In this document: positions 1 to 5,162 of the stretch, piece by piece
Numbering within the stretch: the stretch's first letter is position 1
How the letters are laid out: each line of letters begins with the position of its first letter
From: Clostridia bacterium
Lineage (GTDB): Bacteria; Bacillota_A; Clostridia; Oscillospirales; Acutalibacteraceae
Assembly (NCBI GenBank): GCA_017445685.1
Contig: JAFSTS010000121.1
Span: forward strand, 1 to 5,997
Reading direction: 5' to 3'
Length of the DNA: 5,997 bases
Notes under the pieces: generated by a model
Database searches by the model: none
Told to the model about the DNA's origin: nothing
The model's input: the letters and a program-made list of their open reading frames with translations, nothing else
Program-made: the position numbers and the translations under genes

Positions 1-262
1 GGTCAATTCGCTGAACATCGGTCAGCTTTTTTCTGACAAGATCCTGCAGGGATTTTTGAAATTCCGGGTATCCCTTATAGCCCATTTCGCACGCAAAACG
101 AACTACAGTCGATTCACTTACTCCGACTTTTTCGGCAATTCTCATAGCCGTCATAAACGCGGCGGAGTCATAGTGTTCAACGATAAACATGGCAATTTTT
201 TTGTGGCTTTTGGAAAGCTCGGACATCCTGCCTTCAATGCTGTTAAGAAGCGTTTCACTCAT
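1..262 (-). CDS. RpiR/MurR-family transcriptional regulator, N-terminal part (runs off left edge)
   Basis: The first 87 residues of a DNA-binding regulator are visible; the C-terminal part lies outside the window. Residues 1-80 match the RpiR helix-turn-helix domain (HTH_6): a helical lead-in with SKSHKKIAMFIVEHY, then AFMTAMRIAEKVGVSESTVV with recognition helix about 49-61 (SESTVVRFACEMG), then the typical GYKGYPEFQKSL segment. Family members are usually about 280 aa, with a C-terminal SIS domain that binds a phosphosugar, and control sugar or amino-sugar catabolism. The SIS domain is expected but not seen. The ATG at 262-260 is 14 bases downstream of the cyclophilin stop, so the two genes are probably co-transcribed. 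The ribosome binding site is weak (GAAAGA just upstream), which suggests partial translational coupling. The target sugar cannot be inferred from this window. Confidence 0.92.
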   Translation of the reverse strand, partial: MSETLLNSIEGRMSELSKSHKKIAMFIVEHYDSAAFMTAMRIAEKVGVSESTVVRFACEMGYKGYPEFQKSLQDLVRKKLTDVQRID

Positions 263-276
263 AATGAATCAATCTT

Positions 277-873
277 TCATGCAGTTTTTATTTCAATATT
301 TTCAATTATAATATCCTCAAACGGTTTATCGAGCATATCAGTACGAACAGATGCAATCCTTTCTACGATATCCATTCCCTCAAACACCTGACCGAAAACG
401 GTATGCTTTCCGTCAAGCCACGGCGTTCCGCCGAACTGCTCGTAATGTTGAACAGCTTCGTTGGAAAACATTTCGGGAAGCTGCTTCATCTGTGCGAGAA
501 GATCGCTGCTGACTTCCTTTGCCTGAACAATGAAAAACTGGCTTCCGTTGGAAAACGGTCTGCCTGTGTTTGCCATGGAAAGAGCGCCGTAAAAATTGTG
601 AAGATCGAAGTTTATCTCATCCTCAAAACCTTTTCCCCATATACTTTCGCCGCCTCGTCCCGTACCTGTCGGGTCACCCGACTGGATCATAAAGTCCTTG
701 ATGACTCTATGGAATATAACGCCGTTATAGTATCCGTTTTGGGCATGAGTTACGAAGTTTTCAACAGTTTTCGGCGCTTCATTCGGAAACAATCTGACGC
801 TGATCGAGCCTACATTCGTATTTATCACAGCATATTTTTCGCCGTGAAACAGTTTTTCATTTTGTTTAAGCAT
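277..873 (-). CDS. ppiB: Cyclophilin-type peptidyl-prolyl cis-trans isomerase
   Basis: A 198-residue cyclophilin that catalyses cis-trans isomerisation of X-Pro peptide bonds. No signal peptide or lipobox is seen, so it is predicted cytoplasmic. The active-site signature is complete: [15 protein letters not shown] supplies R56, F61, M62 and Q64 (R55, F60, M61 and Q63 of human CypA). [16 protein letters not shown] supplies Q112 and F114, and [12 protein letters not shown] supplies W152 and H157. An insert of about 25-30 residues (about 120-148) between SQFFI and the WLDGKH block is, from memory, common in Clostridia cyclophilins. The N-terminus is about 10 residues longer than in minimal cyclophilins. 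AAGGAAG lies about 7 bases before the ATG at 873-871, and a strong promoter lies at 903-931. An RpiR-type regulator gene follows 14 bases after the stop. The fold assignment is secure; the symbol is by family only. Confidence 0.95.
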   Translation of the reverse strand: MLKQNEKLFHGEKYAVINTNVGSISVRLFPNEAPKTVENFVTHAQNGYYNGVIFHRVIKDFMIQSGDPTGTGRGGESIWGKGFEDEINFDLHNFYGALSMANTGRPFSNGSQFFIVQAKEVSSDLLAQMKQLPEMFSNEAVQHYEQFGGTPWLDGKHTVFGQVFEGMDIVERIASVRTDMLDKPFEDIIIENIEIKTA

Positions 874-902
874 AATCTTTCTTCCTTAATCGTTTTTCAA
901 TT

Positions 903-931
903 ATTATATCATATCATATTCTTTTTTTCAA
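903..931 (-). promoter_or_regulatory. Sigma-A-type promoter for the cyclophilin/rpiR unit
   Basis: On the minus strand, TTGAAA (931-926) and a perfect TATAAT (908-903) are separated by 17 bases. Transcription would start near 896 and leave a leader of roughly 20 bases carrying AAGGAAG before the cyclophilin ATG. This is the best promoter match in the window. The divergent amidase gene begins about 50 bases away on the other side, but its plus-strand promoter is weak: TATAAG at 942-947 has no good -35. Confidence 0.75.
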
Positions 932-979
932 CTGTCACAACTATAAGCAAAACGGTATAAAATGAACGAGGTGAAAAGA

Positions 980-1513
980 ATGTATAAAGTGTTTTTAAGT
1001 CCGTCGGCGCAGGAATTTAACCCGTATCTGACCGGCGGCAACGAGGAGTACTACATGAATCTTCTGGCAGACGAAATAGAGAGGATACTCCGTCTTAACG
1101 GCATACAGACTGCAAGAAACGATCCAAGCGAGGATTTCAACGGAGCAATAGACCGCTCTAACGAGGACGATTACGACTTGCACATTGCTCTTCATTCCAA
1201 CGCTTCCCCTCCCAACATGAGCGGCAGAATGCAGGGTCCTGTGATCTTTTTTTATCCGGACAGCGAAAAAAGCATTTGCATATCGGAAAGAATCGGCGAA
1301 GGATTTGAAAAAATCTATCCCGACCCCGGCGAAGTCGCTGTTTTGCCCTCATACACTCTGGCAGAGCTGAGACGCACAAAGGCTCCGGCAGTCTTTGCGG
1401 AAGTTGCCTACCACGACAATGCGCAGGACGAAAGATGGATAAAGCAGAACATACCTCTTATAGCAAGTGAAATTGCCGCGGCAATAATCAAATATCTTAA
1501 TTCAGAATGCTGA
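980..1513 (+). CDS. N-acetylmuramoyl-L-alanine amidase (Amidase_3-like), single domain
   Basis: A 177-residue zinc amidase of the type that cleaves the MurNAc-L-Ala bond in peptidoglycan. Visible landmarks are the opening YKVFLSPSAQEFNPY, the acidic GGNEEYYMN block (E22/E23, candidate Zn ligand), YDLHIALHSNAS (H72, Zn-binding His) and KAPAVFAEVAYHDN (E141, catalytic Glu of the family). The classical first ligand, the His of a GHGG or GHS motif near the N-terminus, is replaced by SPSAQ. I recall related clostridial proteins with the same LSPS.Q opening, so this is probably a subfamily trait. The start at 980 is chosen because GAGGTG (968-973) sits 6 bases before it; the in-frame ATG at 962 has no ribosome binding site. 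There is no signal peptide, membrane segment or cell-wall-binding domain, so export is unexplained. It could be a phage-lysin relative or an intracellular or mother-cell enzyme. Confidence 0.85.
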   Translation: MYKVFLSPSAQEFNPYLTGGNEEYYMNLLADEIERILRLNGIQTARNDPSEDFNGAIDRSNEDDYDLHIALHSNASPPNMSGRMQGPVIFFYPDSEKSICISERIGEGFEKIYPDPGEVAVLPSYTLAELRRTKAPAVFAEVAYHDNAQDERWIKQNIPLIASEIAAAIIKYLNSEC

Positions 1514-1530
1514 ATCAGTCGCAGACTCGT

Positions 1531-1557
1531 GCATGAAATGATCCTTTGTGCTTTTTT
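1531..1557 (+). terminator. Weak candidate terminator after the amidase
   Basis: A short imperfect hairpin (GCAT-G-AAA paired with TTTGTGC around a TGATCC loop, including one bulge and one G-T pair) is followed by TTTTTT at 1552-1557. It starts 17 bases after the amidase stop. The stem is poor, so termination may be inefficient. Confidence 0.25.
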
Positions 1558-1600
1558 ACAAAATTTTGCTTTTTTTGACCGTCGATTTATCATGTCAAAT

Positions 1601-1622
1601 TTTTGAAAATCTCTTTTCAAAA
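1601..1622. repeat. Perfect 9-bp inverted repeat over the -35 of the PRPP synthetase promoter
   Basis: TTTTGAAAA (1601-1609), a 4-base spacer TCTC, then TTTTCAAAA (1614-1622) form an exact inverted repeat. The right arm contains the proposed -35 hexamer TTTTCA of the downstream gene. It could be a regulator-binding operator or simply AT-rich promoter sequence; no known consensus was recognised. Confidence 0.5.
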
Positions 1623-1642
1623 CGATGATTTCATAGTACAAT
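1614..1642 (+). promoter_or_regulatory. Probable promoter of the PRPP synthetase gene
   Basis: TTTTCA (1614-1619, four of six consensus bases) and TACAAT (1637-1642, five of six) are spaced 17 bases apart. Transcription would start near 1649, giving a leader of about 45 bases with GGAGG at 1680-1684. A small inverted repeat, GTGTT-CA-AACAC (1650-1661), falls at the predicted start site. No purine-type operator or riboswitch was recognised in 1514-1693. Confidence 0.5.
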
Positions 1643-1693
1643 ATATGTAGTGTTCAAACACAATGGACAACTAAATATCGGAGGTTGAAAATC

Positions 1694-2908
1694 ATGCCTG
1701 ATTTTTTCGAAGAATTTACAACGCTGCCTGTCGGCAGACTTGGGATCATTTCCCTTCCCGGATGTGACGAACTGACAAAGAAGATAGACGAATACCTTGT
1801 TAAATGGAGAGCAGAGCGCAGAAGCGAACATAAATCAAACATCGCTTTTTACGGCTACCAGAAGGATTCGTACATTCTCAATGTCGAATTTACCCGTTTC
1901 GGAACAGGTGAAGGCAAGGTCACCATCAAGGAGACAGTCAGAGGATACGACATCTTCATCGTCTGCGATATGTTTAACTACGGACAGAAGATCAAGATGT
2001 ACGGCAAGGAATATCCGATGAGCCCCGACGATCATTTTGCAAACCTCAAAAGAGCCATTGCCGCTGTCGCAGGCAAAGCAAAAAGGATAACTGTTGTTAT
2101 GCCGATGCTCTACGAAGGACGCCAGCACAAGCGTTCATCCAGAGAATCCCTTGACTGCGCGCTTGCTTTACAGGAACTTTGCAACGGAATGGGCGTTGAC
2201 AACATCATTACTTTCGACGCTCACGACGCAAGAGTTCAAAACGCAATCCCTCTCAAAGGCTTCGAAAATGTTACAACCTCCTACCAGATGATAAAAGCGA
2301 TGGTAAAAAATGTTGACGACATCAAGTTCGACAAAGACCATCTGATGATAATCTCCCCCGATGAAGGCGGCGTTTCACGCTGTATTTACTATTCAACAGT
2401 TCTCGGCGTAGACCTCGGAATGTTCTACAAACGCAGAGACTTTTCCAGAGTCGTAGACGGCAGAAACCCCATAGTTGCGCATGAATTTCTTGGAACTGAT
2501 GTCGAAGGCAAAGATGTTATCGTAGTTGACGACATGATCTCCTCCGGCGAATCAATGCTCGAAGTTGCTTCCAAGCTCAAAGACCTGCACGCAAACAGAA
2601 TATTTGTTGTATGCTCCTTCGGTCTTTTCTGCAACGGACTTGAGAAATTTGACGAAGCATACGAAAAAGGCACGATCTCCAAGGTCTTTACAACAAACCT
2701 TATCTACCGCGCTCCAGAGCTTCTTGATCGCGAATGGTTCTGCGAGGTTGATCTTTCGAAATATATCGCATACATCGTTGACACGCTCAACAACGACCTG
2801 TCTATCAGCAGACTTCTTGATCCTGCCGACAGGATCTACAAGCTCCTCACTTCTAAAGGTCACAATGTTCCAAATCACAGCTTAAAGAAATCAACCACCC
2901 TTACCTGA
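1694..2908 (+). CDS. prs: Ribose-phosphate diphosphokinase (PRPP synthetase), long divergent form
   Basis: A 404-residue protein predicted to make 5-phosphoribosyl 1-pyrophosphate from ribose 5-phosphate and ATP for nucleotide, His and Trp synthesis. Family landmarks appear in order. MPMLYEGRQHKRSSRES (136-152) corresponds to the YARQDRK region. ITFDAHDARVQNAI contains H177, matching the catalytic or metal-binding His. ISPDEGGVSRC (220-230) corresponds to the VSPDxGG motif. YKRRDF (245-250) holds the conserved KRR of the flexible loop. VVDDMISSGES (277-287) is the PRPP-binding loop. Typical bacterial Prs is about 315 aa; this form has an extended N-terminus and inserts such as MYGKEYPMSPDDH. 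The loop reads DDMISSGES instead of the usual DDxxxTGGT. Start: GGAGG (1680-1684) lies 9 bases before ATG 1694; an in-frame TTG at 1685 directly abuts that site and is unlikely. The gene is monocistronic with its own promoter and terminator. Confidence 0.88.
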   Translation: MPDFFEEFTTLPVGRLGIISLPGCDELTKKIDEYLVKWRAERRSEHKSNIAFYGYQKDSYILNVEFTRFGTGEGKVTIKETVRGYDIFIVCDMFNYGQKIKMYGKEYPMSPDDHFANLKRAIAAVAGKAKRITVVMPMLYEGRQHKRSSRESLDCALALQELCNGMGVDNIITFDAHDARVQNAIPLKGFENVTTSYQMIKAMVKNVDDIKFDKDHLMIISPDEGGVSRCIYYSTVLGVDLGMFYKRRDFSRVVDGRNPIVAHEFLGTDVEGKDVIVVDDMISSGESMLEVASKLKDLHANRIFVVCSFGLFCNGLEKFDEAYEKGTISKVFTTNLIYRAPELLDREWFCEVDLSKYIAYIVDTLNNDLSISRLLDPADRIYKLLTSKGHNVPNHSLKKSTTLT

Positions 2909-2925
2909 AGTTTGGGTGGTTTATT
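2893..2925 (+). terminator. Intrinsic terminator overlapping the PRPP synthetase stop codon
   Basis: AACCACCC (2893-2900) pairs exactly with GGGTGGTT (2914-2921), and a T-rich tail follows. The 13-base loop contains the stop codon TGA (2906-2908), so the last codons of the gene form the left arm. The tail is short and interrupted by A, and a second, stronger terminator follows. Confidence 0.7.
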
Positions 2926-2946
2926 ATAAGTAACTGCTTAAAAAAT

Positions 2947-2988
2947 AAGACTGCAAACTCACCCAAAAGTGAGAATGCAGTCTTTTTT
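2947..2988. terminator. Strong bidirectional terminator between convergent genes
   Basis: AAGACTGCA (2947-2955) pairs with TGCAGTCTT (2976-2984). Inside lies an AA/AA internal loop, then CTCAC (2958-2962) pairing with GTGAG (2969-2973) around loop CCAAAA. A T tract (2983-2988) follows on the plus strand. On the minus strand the stem is followed by an A then five T. It therefore serves both the PRPP synthetase gene and mgtE, whose stop is at 2999-3001, about 14 bases from the stem. Confidence 0.9.
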
Positions 2989-2998
2989 GTTTATAATT

Positions 2999-4363
2999 TC
3001 AGGAGAATACAGGCAATACCTTCTGCGCAATTGCAAAATATACAGCCAAGGTGGTAACATCAAGAATCGTAGTCATCATCGGGCCTGCCATCAATGCAGG
3101 GTCAAGATGGATAAGTTTCATCAATATCGGCAAGGTGCAGCCAATAGCATTTGCAATAAGTATTGCAATAAACAGCGCCGCGCTGACTACAAGGTACTGC
3201 GCCACATCGCCGGATTCAGCGTGCATAATCCACATTCTGCCGAAATTGAGTATTACAAGCATGAGCGCGCAGATGATCGCAACTCGAAATTCTTTGAAAA
3301 GAACCTTGAAATAGTCTTTGATTTTTATCTCGCCGAGCGCAAGACCACGAATCATAAGCGTTGAAACCTGATTGCCGGCGTTTCCGCTCGTATCCATCAG
3401 CATCGGAATAGCTGTCGTCAAAAACACCCAGTTTGACAAGAGAGTTTCCTTTGAACTCATCAACTGACCCGTGAAGGTTGCGGATATCATCAAGATTGCA
3501 AGCCACAAGATCCTGTTTTTTGCCATTTTAAAGACGCCCGTTTTCAGGTATGTGTCGTCATTCGGACGCATAGCCGCCATCTTTTCGAAGTCTTCCGTGT
3601 TCTCCTGCTCGATGATATCAACGATATCGTCGATGGTGATAATGCCGACAAGTCTTCCCTCGGTATCTGTTACGGGAACGCTCAAAAGGTCGTACTTTCT
3701 GGCAAGGTCTGCAACGACCTCCTGGTCGTCGGAGGTGTTTACGCTGATTATCTGATCCTTGTCGTCCATTATGTCGCCGACCTTTGTGTCCTCGTCGCAA
3801 AGAAGCAGATCCTTCAACTCAACGATACCGACAAGTTTTCTCGATTCATCTACGCAGTAGCAGGTGTAGATCGTCTCTTTGTCAGTGGCGGTTTCGCGGA
3901 TATTTTCTATCGCCTGTTTTGCCGTATACCTTGTATGAAGCTGCACCATCTCGTTGGTCATTATGCTTCCGGCAGTATCCTCGGCATAGTTTAAATATTT
4001 ATTGATCGTCTTTCTCGTCTCAGGGTCGGCAGCACGCAGAACTCTGTTGACAACATTCGCCGGAACTTCTTCAAGAAAGTCGACCGTATCATCGATGAAC
4101 ATATCATCAACAAGTCTGCAAAGCTCCTTGTCCGTAATAGAGCGGACAATATGCTCCGCCTGCTCAGTGTCAAGATATGAAAAAACCTCGGCTGAAATAT
4201 CCTTGGGCAAAAGCCGAAACGCGCTCAAAAGATTGACCGTGTCTATATTTCCCAAAAATTCCGCAATGTCAACCGAGTTCATATCGAGAAACCTTTTGTG
4301 AAGCTCGGCAAATTTCTTTTCCTCCAGAAGCTGCTCAAGCTCTTCAAAATCTTTTTCTTCCAT
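2999..4363 (-). CDS. mgtE: MgtE-family magnesium transporter
   Basis: A 454-residue membrane transporter or channel for Mg2+ uptake, the usual family length. Domains in order: an MgtE N domain (about 1-125) with the helical repeats VDIAEFLGNI and DTVDFLEEVP; the linker YLNYAEDTAGSIMT (about 124-136); paired CBS domains (about 136-255, including RLVGIITIDDIVDIIEQEN), which sense Mg2+ in studied homologues; and a C-terminal membrane domain of about five helices (about 284-454). The family signatures TSGNAGNQVSTLMIRGLALG (325-344) and LDPALMAGPMMTTILDVTTL are present. D435 occupies the position of the pore Asp (D432) of the Thermus enzyme. The start at 4363-4361 is chosen because GAGG (4372-4369) lies 5 bases upstream; the longer reading from 4393 adds CRPRGNEVK encoded by leader sequence. 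The long 5' leader suggests post-transcriptional control. Confidence 0.95.
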   Translation of the reverse strand: MEEKDFEELEQLLEEKKFAELHKRFLDMNSVDIAEFLGNIDTVNLLSAFRLLPKDISAEVFSYLDTEQAEHIVRSITDKELCRLVDDMFIDDTVDFLEEVPANVVNRVLRAADPETRKTINKYLNYAEDTAGSIMTNEMVQLHTRYTAKQAIENIRETATDKETIYTCYCVDESRKLVGIVELKDLLLCDEDTKVGDIMDDKDQIISVNTSDDQEVVADLARKYDLLSVPVTDTEGRLVGIITIDDIVDIIEQENTEDFEKMAAMRPNDDTYLKTGVFKMAKNRILWLAILMISATFTGQLMSSKETLLSNWVFLTTAIPMLMDTSGNAGNQVSTLMIRGLALGEIKIKDYFKVLFKEFRVAIICALMLVILNFGRMWIMHAESGDVAQYLVVSAALFIAILIANAIGCTLPILMKLIHLDPALMAGPMMTTILDVTTLAVYFAIAQKVLPVFS

Positions 4364-4366
4364 TTT

Positions 4367-4386
4367 GACCTCGTTTCCGCGAGGCC
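4367..4386 (-). promoter_or_regulatory. Hairpin sequestering the mgtE Shine-Dalgarno sequence
   Basis: On the minus strand GGCCTCG (4386-4380) pairs with CGAGGTC (4373-4367) around loop CGGAAA: seven pairs, one of them G-U. The right arm contains the mgtE ribosome binding site GAGG, so in this fold mgtE translation would be blocked. The left arm can instead pair with an upstream GCGAGG (4455-4450), which would free the site. The pairing is seen directly; the regulatory role is inferred. Confidence 0.5.
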
Positions 4387-4389
4387 TGC

Positions 4390-4444
4390 ACATCCGTTAT
4401 GAGAAACAGCAGCCATCATTTCTGCAACCTCTCATAGCGGATGT
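4390..4444 (-). promoter_or_regulatory. Long hairpin in the mgtE leader
   Basis: ACATCCG (4444-4438) pairs with CGGATGT (4396-4390), a single mismatch follows, and TATGAGA (4436-4430) pairs with TCTCATA (4404-4398). The apical part can add GCAG/CTGC. On the minus strand no T tract follows, so it is not an mgtE terminator. It sits 2 bases after the stop of the candidate leader ORF and brings the two alternative pairing elements close together. Read on the plus strand it is followed by five T (4444-4448) and could act as a terminator in that direction. Confidence 0.6.
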
Positions 4445-4446
4445 TT

Positions 4447-4494
4447 TTACCTCGCTGTTTTTTCAATACTTCGCCCGTTACCGTCAGCATCCAT
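4447..4494 (-). CDS. Candidate 15-codon leader peptide upstream of mgtE
   Basis: The minus strand holds ATG (4494-4492) through TAA (4449-4447), encoding MDADGNGRSIEKTAR. AAAGGAG (GGAG at 4511-4508) lies 13 bases before the ATG, which is longer than optimal. The peptide has acidic residues right after the start and a basic C-terminus. Its final codons GCG AGG form the element that can pair with CCTCGC at 4384-4379, so a ribosome finishing this ORF would mask that element and also melt the base of the following hairpin. An overlapping alternative starts at ATG 4490-4488 in another frame (24 codons, ending inside the hairpin loop) with worse spacing. It is too short for codon statistics; translation is a hypothesis. 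Confidence 0.35.
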   Translation of the reverse strand: MDADGNGRSIEKTAR

Positions 4495-4532
4495 CGAAAA
4501 ATTTCATCTCCTTTCGGGTTAAATACTTATAG

Positions 4533-4561
4533 ATTGTATTTTACCCCATGAACGATTTCTA
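4533..4561 (-). promoter_or_regulatory. Probable mgtE promoter
   Basis: On the minus strand TAGAAA (4561-4556, four of six) and TACAAT (4538-4533, five of six) are 17 bases apart. Transcription would begin near 4526 and give an untranslated leader of about 160 bases before the mgtE ATG, long enough for the hairpins described. The -35 directly abuts the tandem 11-bp repeats, which suggests they could be regulator sites for this promoter. Confidence 0.45.
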
Positions 4562-4594
4562 TTTGTGAACAATTTGTGAACAATTATGAACATT
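4562..4594. repeat. Three tandem 11-bp repeats between mgtE and the terminase genes
   Basis: TTTGTGAACAA occurs at 4562-4572 and exactly again at 4573-4583, and a diverged third copy TTATGAACATT lies at 4584-4594. Another TGAAC occurs at 4549-4553. An 11-bp period puts the copies on the same helix face, as expected for cooperative protein binding. They lie just upstream of the proposed mgtE -35 and about 90 bases before the terminase gene. The binding protein is unknown. On the other strand the core reads TTGTTCACA, which only loosely resembles a DnaA box. Confidence 0.7.
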
Positions 4595-4679
4595 CTTCGA
4601 TTTTAGTCAAAAAAGTGACGATTTTTAATTTTTTCCGGCTATATATGGGGGAACAAATTTTTATGGAAAGGATCTGCTG
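4595..4679 (+). promoter_or_regulatory. Upstream region of the terminase genes, promoter unclear
   Basis: AT-rich sequence holding GTGACG (4615-4620) and TATATA (4640-4645), a poor promoter pair 19 bases apart, and a small inverted repeat GTCA...TGAC (4606-4619). AAAGGA (4667-4672) is a reasonable ribosome binding site 7 bases before the ATG at 4680. No integrase, repressor, tRNA or attachment-site repeat was seen here. Confidence 0.25.
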
Positions 4680-5162
4680 ATGAAAGAAAGAAATTTAACA
4701 AAAAAAGAAAAGCAGTTCTGCCTGTATTTTTCCGTTTTGAGAAACGCCCGTGAAGCTGCCTGCGCAGCAGGCTTCGTAATGCCGGGCGCTACGGGAAATC
4801 TGATTTTGCAAAAGGAAGCTGTCCGAAAGGAAATAGGCAGACTGTCCGCAGATTTAGAAGACAGAGACGAAGTCAAAGCCGGTTTCAGACGGCTTGCATT
4901 CGGCTCGACTGCGGATTGTCTTAAACTGCTTTTCAAAGAAGACGTGTCCGACGATGAGCTTGAAAAGCTCGATTTGTTCAACATCTCGGAAATCAAAAAA
5001 GCCAAAAACGGCGCGATCGAAATCAAATTTTTCGACAGGATTAAGGCCATGGAGTACCTGTCAGATTGTGAGAACGCTCACGAAAACGACGATGCCGTCC
5101 CCTTTTACGAAGCGATCAAAAAAGGAGCCGACGCAATAAACTGCGTAAGATTTGATGAGTGA
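4680..5162 (+). CDS. terS: Phage terminase small subunit
   Basis: A 160-residue protein whose N-terminus, LTKKEKQFCLYFSVLRNAREA followed by CAAGF (about 6-32), is the helix-turn-helix block of the Terminase_2 small-subunit family. Family members recognise phage DNA at pac/cos sites and hand it to the large subunit. The middle region, with GNLILQKEAVRKEIGRL, fits the family's usual N-terminal domain; the C-terminal half (FFDRIKAMEYLSDCENAHEND) is less conserved. AAAGGA precedes the ATG with 7-base spacing. The stop codon (5160-5162) overlaps the start of the large-subunit gene at 5155, an arrangement typical of translational coupling. The call rests on both its own motif and this neighbour. 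Confidence 0.88.
   Translation: MKERNLTKKEKQFCLYFSVLRNAREAACAAGFVMPGATGNLILQKEAVRKEIGRLSADLEDRDEVKAGFRRLAFGSTADCLKLLFKEDVSDDELEKLDLFNISEIKKAKNGAIEIKFFDRIKAMEYLSDCENAHENDDAVPFYEAIKKGADAINCVRFDE

Noticed and set aside
56..960. Plus-strand open frames over the regulator and cyclophilin genes
   Set aside because: They are antisense to clearly conserved proteins, have no ribosome binding sites and show no recognisable family sequence.
962..979. Amidase starting at ATG 962
   Set aside because: No ribosome binding site precedes it; GAGGTG fits ATG 980, whose first residues begin the conserved domain.
1685..1693. PRPP synthetase starting at TTG 1685
   Set aside because: The TTG touches the GGAGG itself; ATG 1694 has normal spacing.
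4364..4393. mgtE starting at ATG 4393, ten residues longer
   Set aside because: That start lies in the leader hairpins without a ribosome binding site, while the ATG at 4363 has GAGG at good spacing and the protein then has family length.
4390..4448. Plus-strand terminator
   Set aside because: The stem plus five T would fit, but no plus-strand gene leads into it and the region is the mgtE leader; it is kept as a leader hairpin with this as a secondary possibility.
4364..4530. M-box (ykoK) magnesium riboswitch upstream of mgtE
   Set aside because: The leader is about the right length, but I could not find the conserved M-box core segments, and the hairpins seen are arranged differently. A covariance-model search would settle it.
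4549..4594. LexA/DinR box or DnaA box cluster
   Set aside because: The repeats are direct, so the inverted GAAC...GTTC of a LexA box is missing, and TTGTTCACA departs from the DnaA consensus at two positions.
4364..4679. Prophage attachment site
   Set aside because: No tRNA, integrase or flanking repeat is visible, and the other prophage end is outside the window, so no att core can be supported.
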